The translations under genes were made by a program, and so were the position numbers. A DNA stretch of 29,235 nucleotides from JANMQK01 sp031370485 (GTDB taxonomy: Bacteria > Acidobacteriota > Polarisedimenticolia > Gp22-AA2): positions 1 through 29,235 of the forward strand of contig JANMQK010000394.1 in NCBI GenBank assembly GCA_031370485.1, written 5' to 3'. Below the pieces are notes generated by a model. It ran no database searches and was not told where the DNA came from. It saw only the letters and a list, made by a program, of their open reading frames with translations. Within the stretch, counting starts at the first letter, position 1. Each line of letters starts with the position of its first letter. Below are positions 1 to 7,750 of this stretch, in pieces.

Positions 1-1515
1 GGCGGAGGCCTGGGCAATCGCGGCGTGCAGCAGCGTCTCCTCGATCTTGCGGCCCATGACCCGGCAGCTGAGGACGTAATCGACGATACAGGCCTGGTCC
101 TTGTCGATCTCGAGGCTCAGGAGGCCGGTCAGCCCGTAGTCCGCGAACCTGTCCGCCACCTCGAATGTCCAGAAGGCGCGGCCCTTCCCGGCGGCCCACG
201 CGGACAACTCCGCCTCCGTCAGCCGGCGGGTGGAGAGGTTCATCTGGTTCGTCTTGTTCAGGAGCTGGGCGGAACGCTGCAGGTTGGCGGGGGCCAGGGG
301 CGCGCCGATCACGCGCAGATCGAGCGTTTCAATCCATTCGTCGAGGGACGCAACGCCGGCGCGCGCTTCCTTTCGAAGTCGTTCGGCGACATACATGCCG
401 GTGCGCGCCGTGTCCTCGCCGGTGAGCGCCGTCGCTTCCAGCCCGGGCATGGAGAGAAGCGCGCTCTTGAAGAGCAGGCTCTCCTCCGGCCACTCCGGGA
501 CCAGCACTTCCGGGAGCGCCTCCCTGACCCGCGCCCGCTCGACCGGGCTGTCGTCGATGAAAATCATCGATTGCAGTCCCAGGTTGAGCTCCTCCGCCAG
601 GTCCTGGAGGCTTTTCGCCTTGTCCCCCCAGTTGATGCGCCAGGCGGCGAAGTCGTTCTCTTTGAGGAGCATTTCCGGGTGCCTGCGGATGGCCTCGAGG
701 GCGATGTCCTCCTCGTTCTTGCTGGCGATGGCGAGCAGGATGCCGCGGCGAGCAAGGGCCTTCAGCGATTTCTGGAAATCGACAAACGCTTCGCCGATGG
801 GGTCATGCCCTCCGAGCCTGAGGTTCTCCCAGCCGACATCACCGAGGATTCCCCCCCAGAGCGTGTTGTCCAAGTCGAGGACGATGACCTTGCGCGAGCC
901 GCCTCCAAGGGCCATGAGGGCCGACTTGATGTCGCCGGCGGCCTCCCGGAGGACCTCGTTGCCGAACGCGACCTTTGCCATGTACCAGAGCTTGGGCGGG
1001 AACGCGTTCCGCCCCGCGAGGGCGGCCCAGCGCGAGGTGTTGAGAGGATGAAGATTGGCGACTTTCTCGCACTGCTCGATGAGCCGCAGGTTGAGCCGCA
1101 GCAGGGTGTTCGAGACCCCGATGCCGGTCTTCAGATCCGCAAGGCCCATCCCCCGGTCGTAGGACGGCGGAACCCACAACGGGACAAGCACGACCCGCGC
1201 CCGGTCGCGCAGCGAGGCGAGCCACGCGCCGAACTCGTCCACCTGGGCGAGGAGAGTCTCCAGGCCCGCGTCCCGGCGCTCGAGGAATCCAGCGAACCCG
1301 GGCAGGATCCCCTCGGGGGTCGTCCAGACGACGGCGAAGTCATACGGTGCGCGCCAGATCGGGAGGCTGCGATCGAGCATGACCTGCGCCACCTGGCCAT
1401 AGGGGGCGACCGCGATCTCCACCGCGGGTTCCCGGGGGTCGTTTTGCAGGTAGGAACCCAGGTTCTGGGCGTTGAAGTCGGAGATGAGACAGCCCTTGAG
1501 CGTACTAGGCGCCAC
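1..1515 (-). CDS. FkbH-like HAD-IIIC family protein, C-terminus cut by window edge
   Basis: About 505 residues are visible and the frame stays open to base 1, so the C-terminus is missing. The N-terminal part (about residues 1-200) matches the extra domain of long FkbH proteins, with the opening motif LKGCLISDFNAQNLGSY. A HAD domain follows, with motif I VLDLDNTLWGG (nucleophile Asp about 215, second Asp 217), a motif II-like segment IASKNEEDI and the acidic motif FIDDSPVER. The last part (about 370 on) is GNAT-like, with LLNKTNQMNLST. In polyketide pathways, FkbH proteins load a glyceryl group from 1,3-bisphosphoglycerate onto an ACP; long versions also occur in polysaccharide clusters. Start: an in-frame TGA lies seven codons upstream, so the GTG at 1515, inside the end of the ACP gene, is the first usable start. 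The 11-base overlap suggests translational coupling and makes the ACP its likely partner. The substrate is not known. Confidence 0.9.
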   Translation of the reverse strand, partial: MAPSTLKGCLISDFNAQNLGSYLQNDPREPAVEIAVAPYGQVAQVMLDRSLPIWRAPYDFAVVWTTPEGILPGFAGFLERRDAGLETLLAQVDEFGAWLASLRDRARVVLVPLWVPPSYDRGMGLADLKTGIGVSNTLLRLNLRLIEQCEKVANLHPLNTSRWAALAGRNAFPPKLWYMAKVAFGNEVLREAAGDIKSALMALGGGSRKVIVLDLDNTLWGGILGDVGWENLRLGGHDPIGEAFVDFQKSLKALARRGILLAIASKNEEDIALEAIRRHPEMLLKENDFAAWRINWGDKAKSLQDLAEELNLGLQSMIFIDDSPVERARVREALPEVLVPEWPEESLLFKSALLSMPGLEATALTGEDTARTGMYVAERLRKEARAGVASLDEWIETLDLRVIGAPLAPANLQRSAQLLNKTNQMNLSTRRLTEAELSAWAAGKGRAFWTFEVADRFADYGLTGLLSLEIDKDQACIVDYVLSCRVMGRKIEETLLHAAIAQASA

Positions 1516-1813
1516 GGAGTTGCGCTTCCATCATCTTGGTGACCATCTCGCAAAGGGCGCCGATCGTCCGATACCGACTCTGATCCTGCGTCATGACCAG
1601 GTCGGTGAGCGAGACGGCCGTCTTGAACTCGTCGAGCAGCTTCTGCTCGGCGGCCACAACGAAGTTGATGAGACCGAGCGAGTCCAGGCTGCCATCCTGC
1701 CCGACCAGGACGACCCCGGCGTTCTTTGAAATCCTCTCCCCCTCCGGGAGGGTGAGGTTCACCTCGTCGAGGGCTTCGAATATCGCCCGGCGAACACGTT
1801 CCTCAGCTGACAT
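1505..1813 (-). CDS. acyl carrier protein
   Basis: This 102-residue protein has the size and pattern of a stand-alone acyl carrier protein. The phosphopantetheine attachment site is Ser45 in GSLDSLGLINF (D-S-L). A loop rich in small residues precedes it, and a helical C-terminus follows. It is somewhat longer than the roughly 80-residue fatty-acid ACP and sits next to an FkbH-like gene rather than fab genes, so a specialised role carrying a small hydroxy-acid is inferred. A GAGGG ribosome site lies five bases before the ATG. Its 3' end overlaps the start of the FkbH-like gene. The 113-base gap upstream contains a possible promoter, so ACP and FkbH may be expressed separately from the genes before them. 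Confidence 0.9.
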   Translation of the reverse strand: MSAEERVRRAIFEALDEVNLTLPEGERISKNAGVVLVGQDGSLDSLGLINFVVAAEQKLLDEFKTAVSLTDLVMTQDQSRYRTIGALCEMVTKMMEAQLRGA

Positions 1814-1861
1814 CGCAGCCCTCAGTCTTCTCGCTTCGACCCCCGATCGGAGGTCCGGGGA

Positions 1862-1890
1862 AACCTACGGCAGGCCGGGAGAATCGTCAA
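1862..1890 (-). promoter_or_regulatory. possible sigma-70 promoter for ACP-FkbH pair
   Basis: On the minus strand, TTGACG (1890-1885) is followed after exactly 17 bases by TAGGTT (1867-1862). The -35 is good, but the -10 matches the consensus at only three of six positions. It lies in the only sizeable gap in this cluster, about 50 bases before the ACP start codon. Confidence 0.35.
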
Positions 1891-1926
1891 GGTCCCGTTC
1901 TCCAGGACTCCTCGCCCGTCGGCTCT

Positions 1927-3345
1927 TCAGCGGGCATCCCTCAACTGGCGCAGGCTGTCGAGGATTGCCGACGCCGGGTCCTGGACTTTCGTGGGCATGA
2001 GGCTCGCCGCCTGATCGGTTGCCATTCTCGGGAATCGAGGCCGGTGCACCTTCATTCCGGGGATGCTCTTTTCGAGGTAGACGCATGCGACTTCACCGGC
2101 CATTTTCGCCGCGGCGTACTCGCCCATGTTGAGGGGAACCTCCTCGACGAAAACCGATGATGGATAAAGCACCCGCAGCGGGCGCGTGGCCATCCTCTGG
2201 GCCCACAGGGCCGTCTTCACGAAGCCGTCGACGAAAAAGTCGCAATAACCTCGGAACAACGCCGTCGTGAACGCGCCCCGGGTCGCTCCGGAGATGACGG
2301 GAGTCGCGTAGTAGTAGAGGGAATCCGGTGCTCCAGGTGGTTCGACGTTTCCCGCAGGGTCGGGCGGCCCCAGCACGTCGAAGGCCATGTCCCGGATGAT
2401 CCCGCCGCCGCGCTTCGTTTCTTCGACGACACGCTGCGCGTCCGCGGCGCCGCGAGCGAAGGTGATCGTCACACTGGCGCCACCCGCGGCGAGGAGTTTG
2501 GCTGTCACCTCGCCCAATCCTCTGGAGCCTCCGACCACCAGCGCCTCCTGGCCTGCGAACTCCTCCGGGACGACGAGCCGGCACAGCGTCTCGTAGGAGC
2601 CCTGGGTCCGAGGCGGTGGGCGGAAAAACGTCTTAAGCGTTCCACTCACACCCGGGCCCGTGATCTTCATCTGGAGCGAGGAAAATCTCGGGTCAACGAC
2701 GGTTGCCTCGTAGGTCAGCGCCGCGGGGCGGCTTTCCCCTTGCGGGAATACCAGGTCCATCCCCGAAAAGATCGAATGCAGGCCGGGGAAGACCATCCCG
2801 ACAAGCCGCGTCGTCGCGAGCAGGACTGCCATTTTGATCTCGGGCAGGCAGCTGGAAAAATGCGGGAACAGCCGTCCGGCTGATCGAGGATCCAGGAAGA
2901 GGTCGACGGCACCCCGGACGGCCACGGCGGATTCGAACGCGACCTCGCGGCACGGCTCCGGCCGGCCTGGGGCGGCCGGGACGCTCACGCGGCCTCTCTC
3001 TTCCCCGGCCTGCCACGCGACTTTTGCCCACAGGCTCCGCCCGGCCTGCCCGACGATTTCGATCTCCGCGTCTTGCTCGTCCTCGCGCACAACGGACCAG
3101 CGGACCCTCTCTCCGACTCCCACCGGGGTCCGAAACTCGACCCTCAGCGCGGTCAGGCGGATGACGCTTTCCCGCTTTCCCAGCCAGCCATCGAGCGCCC
3201 AAAGGAGGAGATGGACGCCGTGCACGACCACACGCCCGAAGATGAGACGCCTGGCCGCGATGGGATCGACATGAATCGGGTTGAAGTCGCCCGACAGCCT
3301 TGCGAAGTCCTCCTGGTCGGCCAGAGTGAACGTGCGTTCGACCAT
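1927..3345 (-). CDS. MaoC-like hot-dog dehydratase fused to short-chain dehydrogenase
   Basis: A 472-residue, three-part protein. Residues 1-115 are a MaoC/R-hydratase hot-dog domain with motif GDFNPIHVDP (Asp20 and His25 are the likely catalytic pair). Residues about 135-245 look like a second, less conserved hot-dog half (FPGLHSIFSGMDLVFP), as in double-hot-dog hydratases. Residues 265-470 are a short-chain dehydrogenase: GGSRGLG (272-278) for NAD(P) binding, a Ser in LYPSS, and YAAAK (Tyr410, Lys414). By family, it would hydrate or dehydrate a beta-hydroxyacyl thioester and reduce or oxidise the beta position. With an ACP next door, the substrate may be ACP-bound (inference). The ATG lies one base after the preceding gene's stop and has an AAGGA site upstream. 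Longer in-frame openings only run through the preceding gene. Confidence 0.85.
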   Translation of the reverse strand: MVERTFTLADQEDFARLSGDFNPIHVDPIAARRLIFGRVVVHGVHLLLWALDGWLGKRESVIRLTALRVEFRTPVGVGERVRWSVVREDEQDAEIEIVGQAGRSLWAKVAWQAGEERGRVSVPAAPGRPEPCREVAFESAVAVRGAVDLFLDPRSAGRLFPHFSSCLPEIKMAVLLATTRLVGMVFPGLHSIFSGMDLVFPQGESRPAALTYEATVVDPRFSSLQMKITGPGVSGTLKTFFRPPPRTQGSYETLCRLVVPEEFAGQEALVVGGSRGLGEVTAKLLAAGGASVTITFARGAADAQRVVEETKRGGGIIRDMAFDVLGPPDPAGNVEPPGAPDSLYYYATPVISGATRGAFTTALFRGYCDFFVDGFVKTALWAQRMATRPLRVLYPSSVFVEEVPLNMGEYAAAKMAGEVACVYLEKSIPGMKVHRPRFPRMATDQAASLMPTKVQDPASAILDSLRQLRDAR

Positions 3346-3346
3346 C

Positions 3347-4111
3347 TCAGGATTCCTTCGTCTCCAGGAGGCCCCAGGCGGTGTCTTCGTCCGTGGCCAC
3401 TTCGCCCAGGGATACACCGCGCCTGTCCGTCGCCGGCACGGTCGGCCCGGCGGGCCGCGGCGTCCCCGCCAGGGCGCGCGCCAGGTTCGACGCTCCCCGC
3501 TCGACGATTTCCTTCTCCCCGGGAAGGAGGCGCGGCTGGAGCGGCACCGAATGGACGGCGAGCGCCCGGCGATGGATCTCGGAGTAGTAGTCAAGCGGCC
3601 CGCTCCGCAGCGCGTCGCCGAACGAGAAGACATCCCCCCAGGATCGGCAGGCTGTTAGCGCCCGCTTCAGGGCCTCCGCGTCGTCGGTCGCCACGATCAC
3701 GAGGTCCGGCTCCGCGCCCCCCGCCGTCGCCGCCATGCCGCCGATGCCGTCCGGACCGAGCCGGCATCCGCACCCTGCGGCCACCGCGCGCGCGATCCGA
3801 GACATGGTGCCGGAGCCCACGATGACGCCCCTCGCGCCAATCCCGACCTTGGCGCGCCGCAGGGACAGGGCGAGCGACAGGGCCGGAGGAAGAGAGGCGC
3901 AGGCCGCGAACGGCTCCACCGATTCGCGCAGCCCCACCTCGCCCGCCTCGTCCGGCCAGCCCCAGAGCGTGTTCCCGCGTTCCCCGCGCCATGCCGCCCC
4001 GGCCAGGCTCACCGATGAACGGTCCGGCGTGCCGGCGGGTCGCGGGCCGAACCGGACGAGCGCCGACATCAGCCGGCAGGTGGGACCGTCGATGGCCAGG
4101 TCCTCGACCAC
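3347..4111 (-). CDS. dehydrogenase-like protein lacking the GroES-like catalytic domain
   Basis: About 254 residues resembling the nucleotide-binding half of a medium-chain, zinc-type alcohol dehydrogenase. It has a segment before the Rossmann fold (SLPPALSLALSLRRAKVGIG), a dinucleotide loop GVIVGSGTMSRIA (GxGxxS rather than GxGxxG), strand DLVIVATDD, and a C-terminal PLDYYSEIHRRALAVHS as in sugar-cluster dehydrogenases. The N-terminal GroES-like fold with zinc and catalytic residues is absent, so it may be a degenerate subunit, a partner of the bidomain enzyme encoded just upstream, or inactive. Start: the GTG at 4111 has an AGGGAGG site five bases upstream; the ATG at 4156, overlapping the previous gene by 20 bases, is the alternative and has no clear ribosome site. 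The next gene follows after one base. Confidence 0.65.
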   Translation of the reverse strand: MVEDLAIDGPTCRLMSALVRFGPRPAGTPDRSSVSLAGAAWRGERGNTLWGWPDEAGEVGLRESVEPFAACASLPPALSLALSLRRAKVGIGARGVIVGSGTMSRIARAVAAGCGCRLGPDGIGGMAATAGGAEPDLVIVATDDAEALKRALTACRSWGDVFSFGDALRSGPLDYYSEIHRRALAVHSVPLQPRLLPGEKEIVERGASNLARALAGTPRPAGPTVPATDRRGVSLGEVATDEDTAWGLLETKES

Positions 4112-4136
4112 GACACCCTCCCTGTCGCCGGAGAGG

Positions 4137-6398
4137 CTAAGTCTTCGACGCCACATCGACGGCCTGGCGGTCCGTGCCCGGATGGATGATCACGGGCTCG
4201 CGGCGCTGCGCGGAGAGATAGACGGCGTCGACAACCTCCTGGACGGCGAGCGCCTCATCGATCGGCACGGGGTTCGGCGCGCCATCGAGCACGGCGGCCG
4301 CGAAGGCCGCGAAAAAATCCCTGCGACCGTCGAGATCCCTGCCATGGGGAAGGTCGTTCCAGACGTTCGCCCGCCCCAGCGCCGTCCCACGCAGGGAGAG
4401 AAACCGGGGTGGCGGATCGAGCGCAATCTGCCCCTCCGACCCCCAGATCTGGAAGAGCGAAATTCCCTCTCCGGGGGCGCTGGTGCTGGCGTCGATCGAG
4501 ACGATCGCGTCCCCCTCCAGCCTCAGGGTTGCCGCCACGGCGTCTTCCACGTCCCCGGGGGCGTCGAACCGCGCCGTTTCGCCATAGACGCGCCGAACGT
4601 CGAGCCCGGTCACGAAGGACAGGGTATCGAGGTGGTGGCACAGGTTCATGAGGAGCACGCCGCCGCCGCTTTTCGCGCGATCGGCACGCCAGCTCGAACG
4701 GGATCGTCCCGTGGCGCCGCCGTACCAGTAGGACATCTCCTTGTAGAGGTGCTCCATGATCCGCGCACCTTGAATCCCGCCGATCGCGCCCTCCCGCACG
4801 AGCGCCCGGGCCGCCAGGACTTGAGGAAAGAAACGCATCGCATAGCAGGTCGTCAGGACAACGCGGGCGGAGCGCGCCGCCTCCGCCATGAGCCGGGCCT
4901 CACGGGCGTCGCGGGCCATCGGTTTCTCGACGACGACATGCTTCCCTGCCCGTATGGCATCCAGGGCCAGCGGAGCGTGCAGGTGGTGCGGGGCGCAGAT
5001 GAAGACGGCATCCACCTCCGGGTCGGCGAGCGCCCGTGCCGCGTCGGTCTCCGGCCGGCCCCCGGCGCGCCGCGCGAGGTCCTCGGCCAGATCGAGGTTC
5101 GGGTCGACGGCCCACCGCACATGGCCCGCGGCCGAGGCGCGCACCGCCTCGAGGTTGCGGAGGGCGATCTCGCCGCAGCCGATCATGGCGACTCCCAGCA
5201 TTCTCGATGGTGCCTTGGCGCCCGGCGGCATTTTCCCGGCCCTCGCGCTCGCCTCCGGACGCCGCTTGAGGCGCCCGGTGGTTCGAAGGAGCATACTCTC
5301 ACGATCCGGGTCTCCCTGGAGGCGGACCTCCGGCGGCAGGAAGGTGCTCCACCGGAGCCTGCCATCCCCCGCCAGATCGCGCCATTCGAAAAGCGCCGCG
5401 ACGACCGGCGGTTCCCCCCTCGCCAGCCGCCGGTAGAAGCGCCAGCATTCCTCCGGGTCAAGCCTCTCTAAGGGCGTCAGGGCCGTGGCCAGCGAGCCGT
5501 CGGCGAGCAGATCCAGAAACAGCATGCCCTCGTCGCGCAGGGTCCAGCGGCCGGGCGTTGTCTCGCGGCCGGGCAGCATCTGCGCGTGCGCGCCCCGGAA
5601 CGCAAAAGGCCCCCCATCGGCCGTCACGGCGGGGAGACCGGGGGACAGTCCGCGCGGGCTTCCGATGACCGCGATTGTGCCCCCCGGAGCGACGATCCGG
5701 GCGGCATCGGCGACCGACTCGGGACCGCCTGTCACATCGAGGACCACCTCGAACCGCCGGCCGGCGGCGGCCAGGTCGTTGATCGCCTCGGCCCGGACGG
5801 CTCCAGGAGCCGCCGACCCCTTTCCGCTCGCGTGGATGACCTCCGAGGCGCCGGCGCGCCGCGCGATCGCCGCGGCGAGCAGTCCCAGGATCCCCCGCCC
5901 GAGCACCGCGACCCGGTCGCCCCAGCCTATCCCCGCTTTGCGGGTGCCCTGCAGGGCGATGATCCCGAGGCCAATGAAGGCCGCTTCCTCCTGGGCCGCC
6001 CCGGGCGGGACCAGGAAGCAGCGCTCCGAGTCCAGGATCGCAGCGCTGGCGTGGGCGAATGGTCCGGCGACGATGTCACCGGGCGAGAGTCCCGTCACCG
6101 ACCGCCCGACCTCCTCGACCCGCCCCACCCCCGAGTAGCCCGGGGTGCGCGGGTAGGACACCGTTGTGTTGGCCAGCCGGTTGAACTGCGCGCGCTCGGT
6201 GCCGGGGCTCACCGCCGAGAAGAGGGTGCGCGCCAGGACCTCCCCGGGCCCCGGCGCGAGCCATTCGCAGGGCTCGAGCCGCGTCTTTCCCGAGGAAATC
6301 GTGCGGATACGGACTCCCCTGCGCACGCCACGGCGGGCGAGCATCGCGCGGGCGCGCGTGCGCCCCCAGTCGAGAATCGATCTTTTGTTGAGCGGCAT
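4137..6398 (-). CDS. bidomain oxidoreductase: zinc-type dehydrogenase fused to Gfo/Idh/MocA
   Basis: A 753-residue fusion. Residues about 30-150 are a GroES-like domain (SAVSPGTERAQF, TPGYSGVGRVEEVG). Residues 170-300 are a Rossmann domain with VLGRGILG. After a basic linker, residues 390-753 form a Gfo/Idh/MocA oxidoreductase: nucleotide loop MIGCGEIALRN, the lysine motif VVVEKPMA, and GGGVLLMNLCHHLD. Such bidomain enzymes occur in O-antigen and sugar-modification loci and probably act on nucleotide sugars or related polyols; the exact substrate is unknown. The first domain lacks an obvious structural-zinc cysteine cluster. Start: the ATG at 6398 follows AGGGG about ten bases upstream; earlier in-frame ATGs run into the divergent promoter region. 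The 16 bases around this start recur exactly at the domain junction (5225-5240), where an in-frame ATG at 5231 could start a 364-residue second domain on its own. Confidence 0.88.
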   Translation of the reverse strand: MPLNKRSILDWGRTRARAMLARRGVRRGVRIRTISSGKTRLEPCEWLAPGPGEVLARTLFSAVSPGTERAQFNRLANTTVSYPRTPGYSGVGRVEEVGRSVTGLSPGDIVAGPFAHASAAILDSERCFLVPPGAAQEEAAFIGLGIIALQGTRKAGIGWGDRVAVLGRGILGLLAAAIARRAGASEVIHASGKGSAAPGAVRAEAINDLAAAGRRFEVVLDVTGGPESVADAARIVAPGGTIAVIGSPRGLSPGLPAVTADGGPFAFRGAHAQMLPGRETTPGRWTLRDEGMLFLDLLADGSLATALTPLERLDPEECWRFYRRLARGEPPVVAALFEWRDLAGDGRLRWSTFLPPEVRLQGDPDRESMLLRTTGRLKRRPEASARAGKMPPGAKAPSRMLGVAMIGCGEIALRNLEAVRASAAGHVRWAVDPNLDLAEDLARRAGGRPETDAARALADPEVDAVFICAPHHLHAPLALDAIRAGKHVVVEKPMARDAREARLMAEAARSARVVLTTCYAMRFFPQVLAARALVREGAIGGIQGARIMEHLYKEMSYWYGGATGRSRSSWRADRAKSGGGVLLMNLCHHLDTLSFVTGLDVRRVYGETARFDAPGDVEDAVAATLRLEGDAIVSIDASTSAPGEGISLFQIWGSEGQIALDPPPRFLSLRGTALGRANVWNDLPHGRDLDGRRDFFAAFAAAVLDGAPNPVPIDEALAVQEVVDAVYLSAQRREPVIIHPGTDRQAVDVASKT
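5225..5240 (-). repeat. 16-base repeat at the domain junction, with in-frame internal ATG
   Basis: On the minus strand this reads GCCGGGAAAATGCCGC, identical to 6407-6392 around the gene's own start codon. The ATG is in frame (Met390), sits just before the Gfo/Idh/MocA domain, and has GAGGG about ten bases upstream. It could be an internal translation start or the remnant of a once-separate gene. Confidence 0.7.
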
Positions 6399-6407
6399 TT
6401 TCCCGGC
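6392..6407 (-). repeat. 16-base repeat around the start codon of the bidomain gene
   Basis: This is the first copy of the GCCGGGAAAATGCCGC element; its ATG is the proposed start at 6398. The second copy lies at 5225-5240 in the same reading phase. Confidence 0.7.
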
Positions 6408-6488
6408 ACCCCTGGAGCGACGGCGAGTGCATAAGTACGTCAGGGCGGGAAGGATTGCAAGAGTCCTCTGCCCCTCCGCCGGGGCCGG

Positions 6489-6517
6489 TTGCCCCGTCCC
6501 ATTCAGACCTCTATATT
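6489..6517 (+). promoter_or_regulatory. sigma-70-like promoter for the PATAN gene
   Basis: TTGCCC (6489-6494), a spacer of exactly 17 bases, then TATATT (6512-6517; five of six matches). Transcription would start near 6524, giving a leader of about 75 bases that contains the hairpin at 6536-6556. Confidence 0.55.
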
Positions 6518-6535
6518 GAAGCCGTCTGCTGTGAG

Positions 6536-6556
6536 TTGACACCCTTCGGCTGTCAA
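6536..6556 (+). repeat. 21-base symmetric hairpin in the leader of the PATAN gene
   Basis: TTGACA and TGTCAA form a perfect 6-base stem. Inside it, CC/GG pair around a TTC loop after one C-C mismatch. It lies about 40 bases before the start codon, downstream of the predicted transcription start, so it could be an RNA hairpin or a DNA operator. No factor can be named. Confidence 0.5.
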
Positions 6557-6598
6557 ATCCCCGACACTCCGATGAGGGAGCCGAACCGGCGAGGGACC

Positions 6599-7750
6599 AT
6601 GACGCAAAACGGCCTGACGGGCAGCCTCAAGACCATGTCGCTGCCCGACCTCCTTCAATGGGCCAGCACGGGCCAGAAAACCGGCATCCTGATCCTGCAG
6701 CGGGACTCCCTGACCAAGCAGGTCCATTTCCAGGATGGGACAATCGTCGGGTCCTCGAGCAACGATCCCCGGGAATACCTTGGGCAGTTCATGCTCGGGG
6801 AGGGGATCATCACCGAGCAGCAGCTCAAGGATGCGTTCGACCTGCAGGCCAAAACCAAGGTCATGCTGGGGCGGATCCTGGTCAAGAAGGGGCTGGTCTC
6901 GGAGTCCAAGGTCGCCGAGTGCCTGCAACTGAAGGCCGAGGAGACCATCTACTCGCTTTTCCTCTGGACCGAGGCCGACTTCGCGTTCGATGAGCAGGAG
7001 ATGCCGCCGGGCGACCAGGTGATGATCTCGGTCAGAGTCGACCAGGTGCTGATGGAAGGGCTGCGCCGCTTCGACACCTCGAAGCAGATCCGCCGCCTTC
7101 TCCCGACGAACGACCTGATCCTGCGTCATTCGGACAAGAGGCTGCCGCCCGATATCGTCTCCAAGCACTTCCCCAAGCGCGTCTACGATCTGGTGGACGG
7201 CAACCGCACGGTGGCGGAGATCGTCCTCGAAGCGCGCGGTTCCGAGTTCAACGTCAGCCAGATGCTTTACGCCATGGTCCAGAAAGGGTTCATCGTCGTA
7301 GGGGAACCGCGGCCCCACCACCCCATACGGGGCCACCGCGCCCCGGACAACGAGCCCTCCGTCCTGATGAACGCCGCCAAGGAGCTCATCAAGAGCGGCG
7401 ACGCCGAGGGGGCGCTGGTCATTCTCGAGAAGACGAAGAATGGCATCGAGAAGAACCCGGAACTGAACGCCCTCATCCAGGTGGCCGAGGAGCACTTCGT
7501 CGAGCGCGCTTACAGGCACTACCTGCCCCCGAAGAAGATCCCGATCCTCCTGAAGCCGCTCGAGTCGCTGGTCGGCTACGACCTCAGCCCCGAGGAGGTA
7601 TTTCTCGTGAGCCGGGTCAACGGCTCCTGGGACCTGCGTTCCATCATCAGCATCAGCCCGCTGCGCGAGGTGGACGCGCTGCGCGCCCTGAAAAAACTGC
7701 GCGAGCGCGGGATCATCGACCTGGTGGAGTCTCAGGCCAAGATCGCCTGA
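6599..7750 (+). CDS. PATAN/DUF4388 domain protein
   Basis: A 383-residue soluble protein. The N-terminal part (about residues 1-180) fits DUF4388/PATAN: GSLKTMSLPDLLQWAS, then GQKTGILIL, then FQDGTIVGSSS. These domains occur in response-regulator-like and gliding or signalling proteins of Myxococcota, Acidobacteriota and cyanobacteria. The remainder is mixed helix/strand with short repeated modules (YDLVDGNRTVAEIV; LVSRVNGSWDLRSII) resembling two winged-helix-like segments of the same kind, about 150 residues apart. There is no receiver or kinase domain, so its role in signalling is inferred from family alone. The ATG at 6599 has GAGGG directly upstream; an ATG at 6572 lacks a ribosome site. 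It is divergent from the bidomain oxidoreductase gene, and its last 19 bases overlap the 3' end of carB on the other strand. Confidence 0.8.
   Translation: MTQNGLTGSLKTMSLPDLLQWASTGQKTGILILQRDSLTKQVHFQDGTIVGSSSNDPREYLGQFMLGEGIITEQQLKDAFDLQAKTKVMLGRILVKKGLVSESKVAECLQLKAEETIYSLFLWTEADFAFDEQEMPPGDQVMISVRVDQVLMEGLRRFDTSKQIRRLLPTNDLILRHSDKRLPPDIVSKHFPKRVYDLVDGNRTVAEIVLEARGSEFNVSQMLYAMVQKGFIVVGEPRPHHPIRGHRAPDNEPSVLMNAAKELIKSGDAEGALVILEKTKNGIEKNPELNALIQVAEEHFVERAYRHYLPPKKIPILLKPLESLVGYDLSPEEVFLVSRVNGSWDLRSIISISPLREVDALRALKKLRERGIIDLVESQAKIA

Noticed and set aside
25..1542. A 505-codon plus-strand frame at the window start
   Set aside because: The opposite strand encodes an FkbH-like protein with HAD motifs; the plus frame is its shadow.
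3735..5471. A 578-codon plus-strand frame opposite the oxidoreductases
   Set aside because: No motif and Arg/Pro-rich composition; the minus strand carries recognisable dinucleotide-binding and EKP motifs.
6536..6541. TTGACA as a -35 box for the PATAN gene
   Set aside because: No -10 lies 16-18 bases downstream; the hexamer is one arm of the hairpin, and a better promoter lies just upstream.
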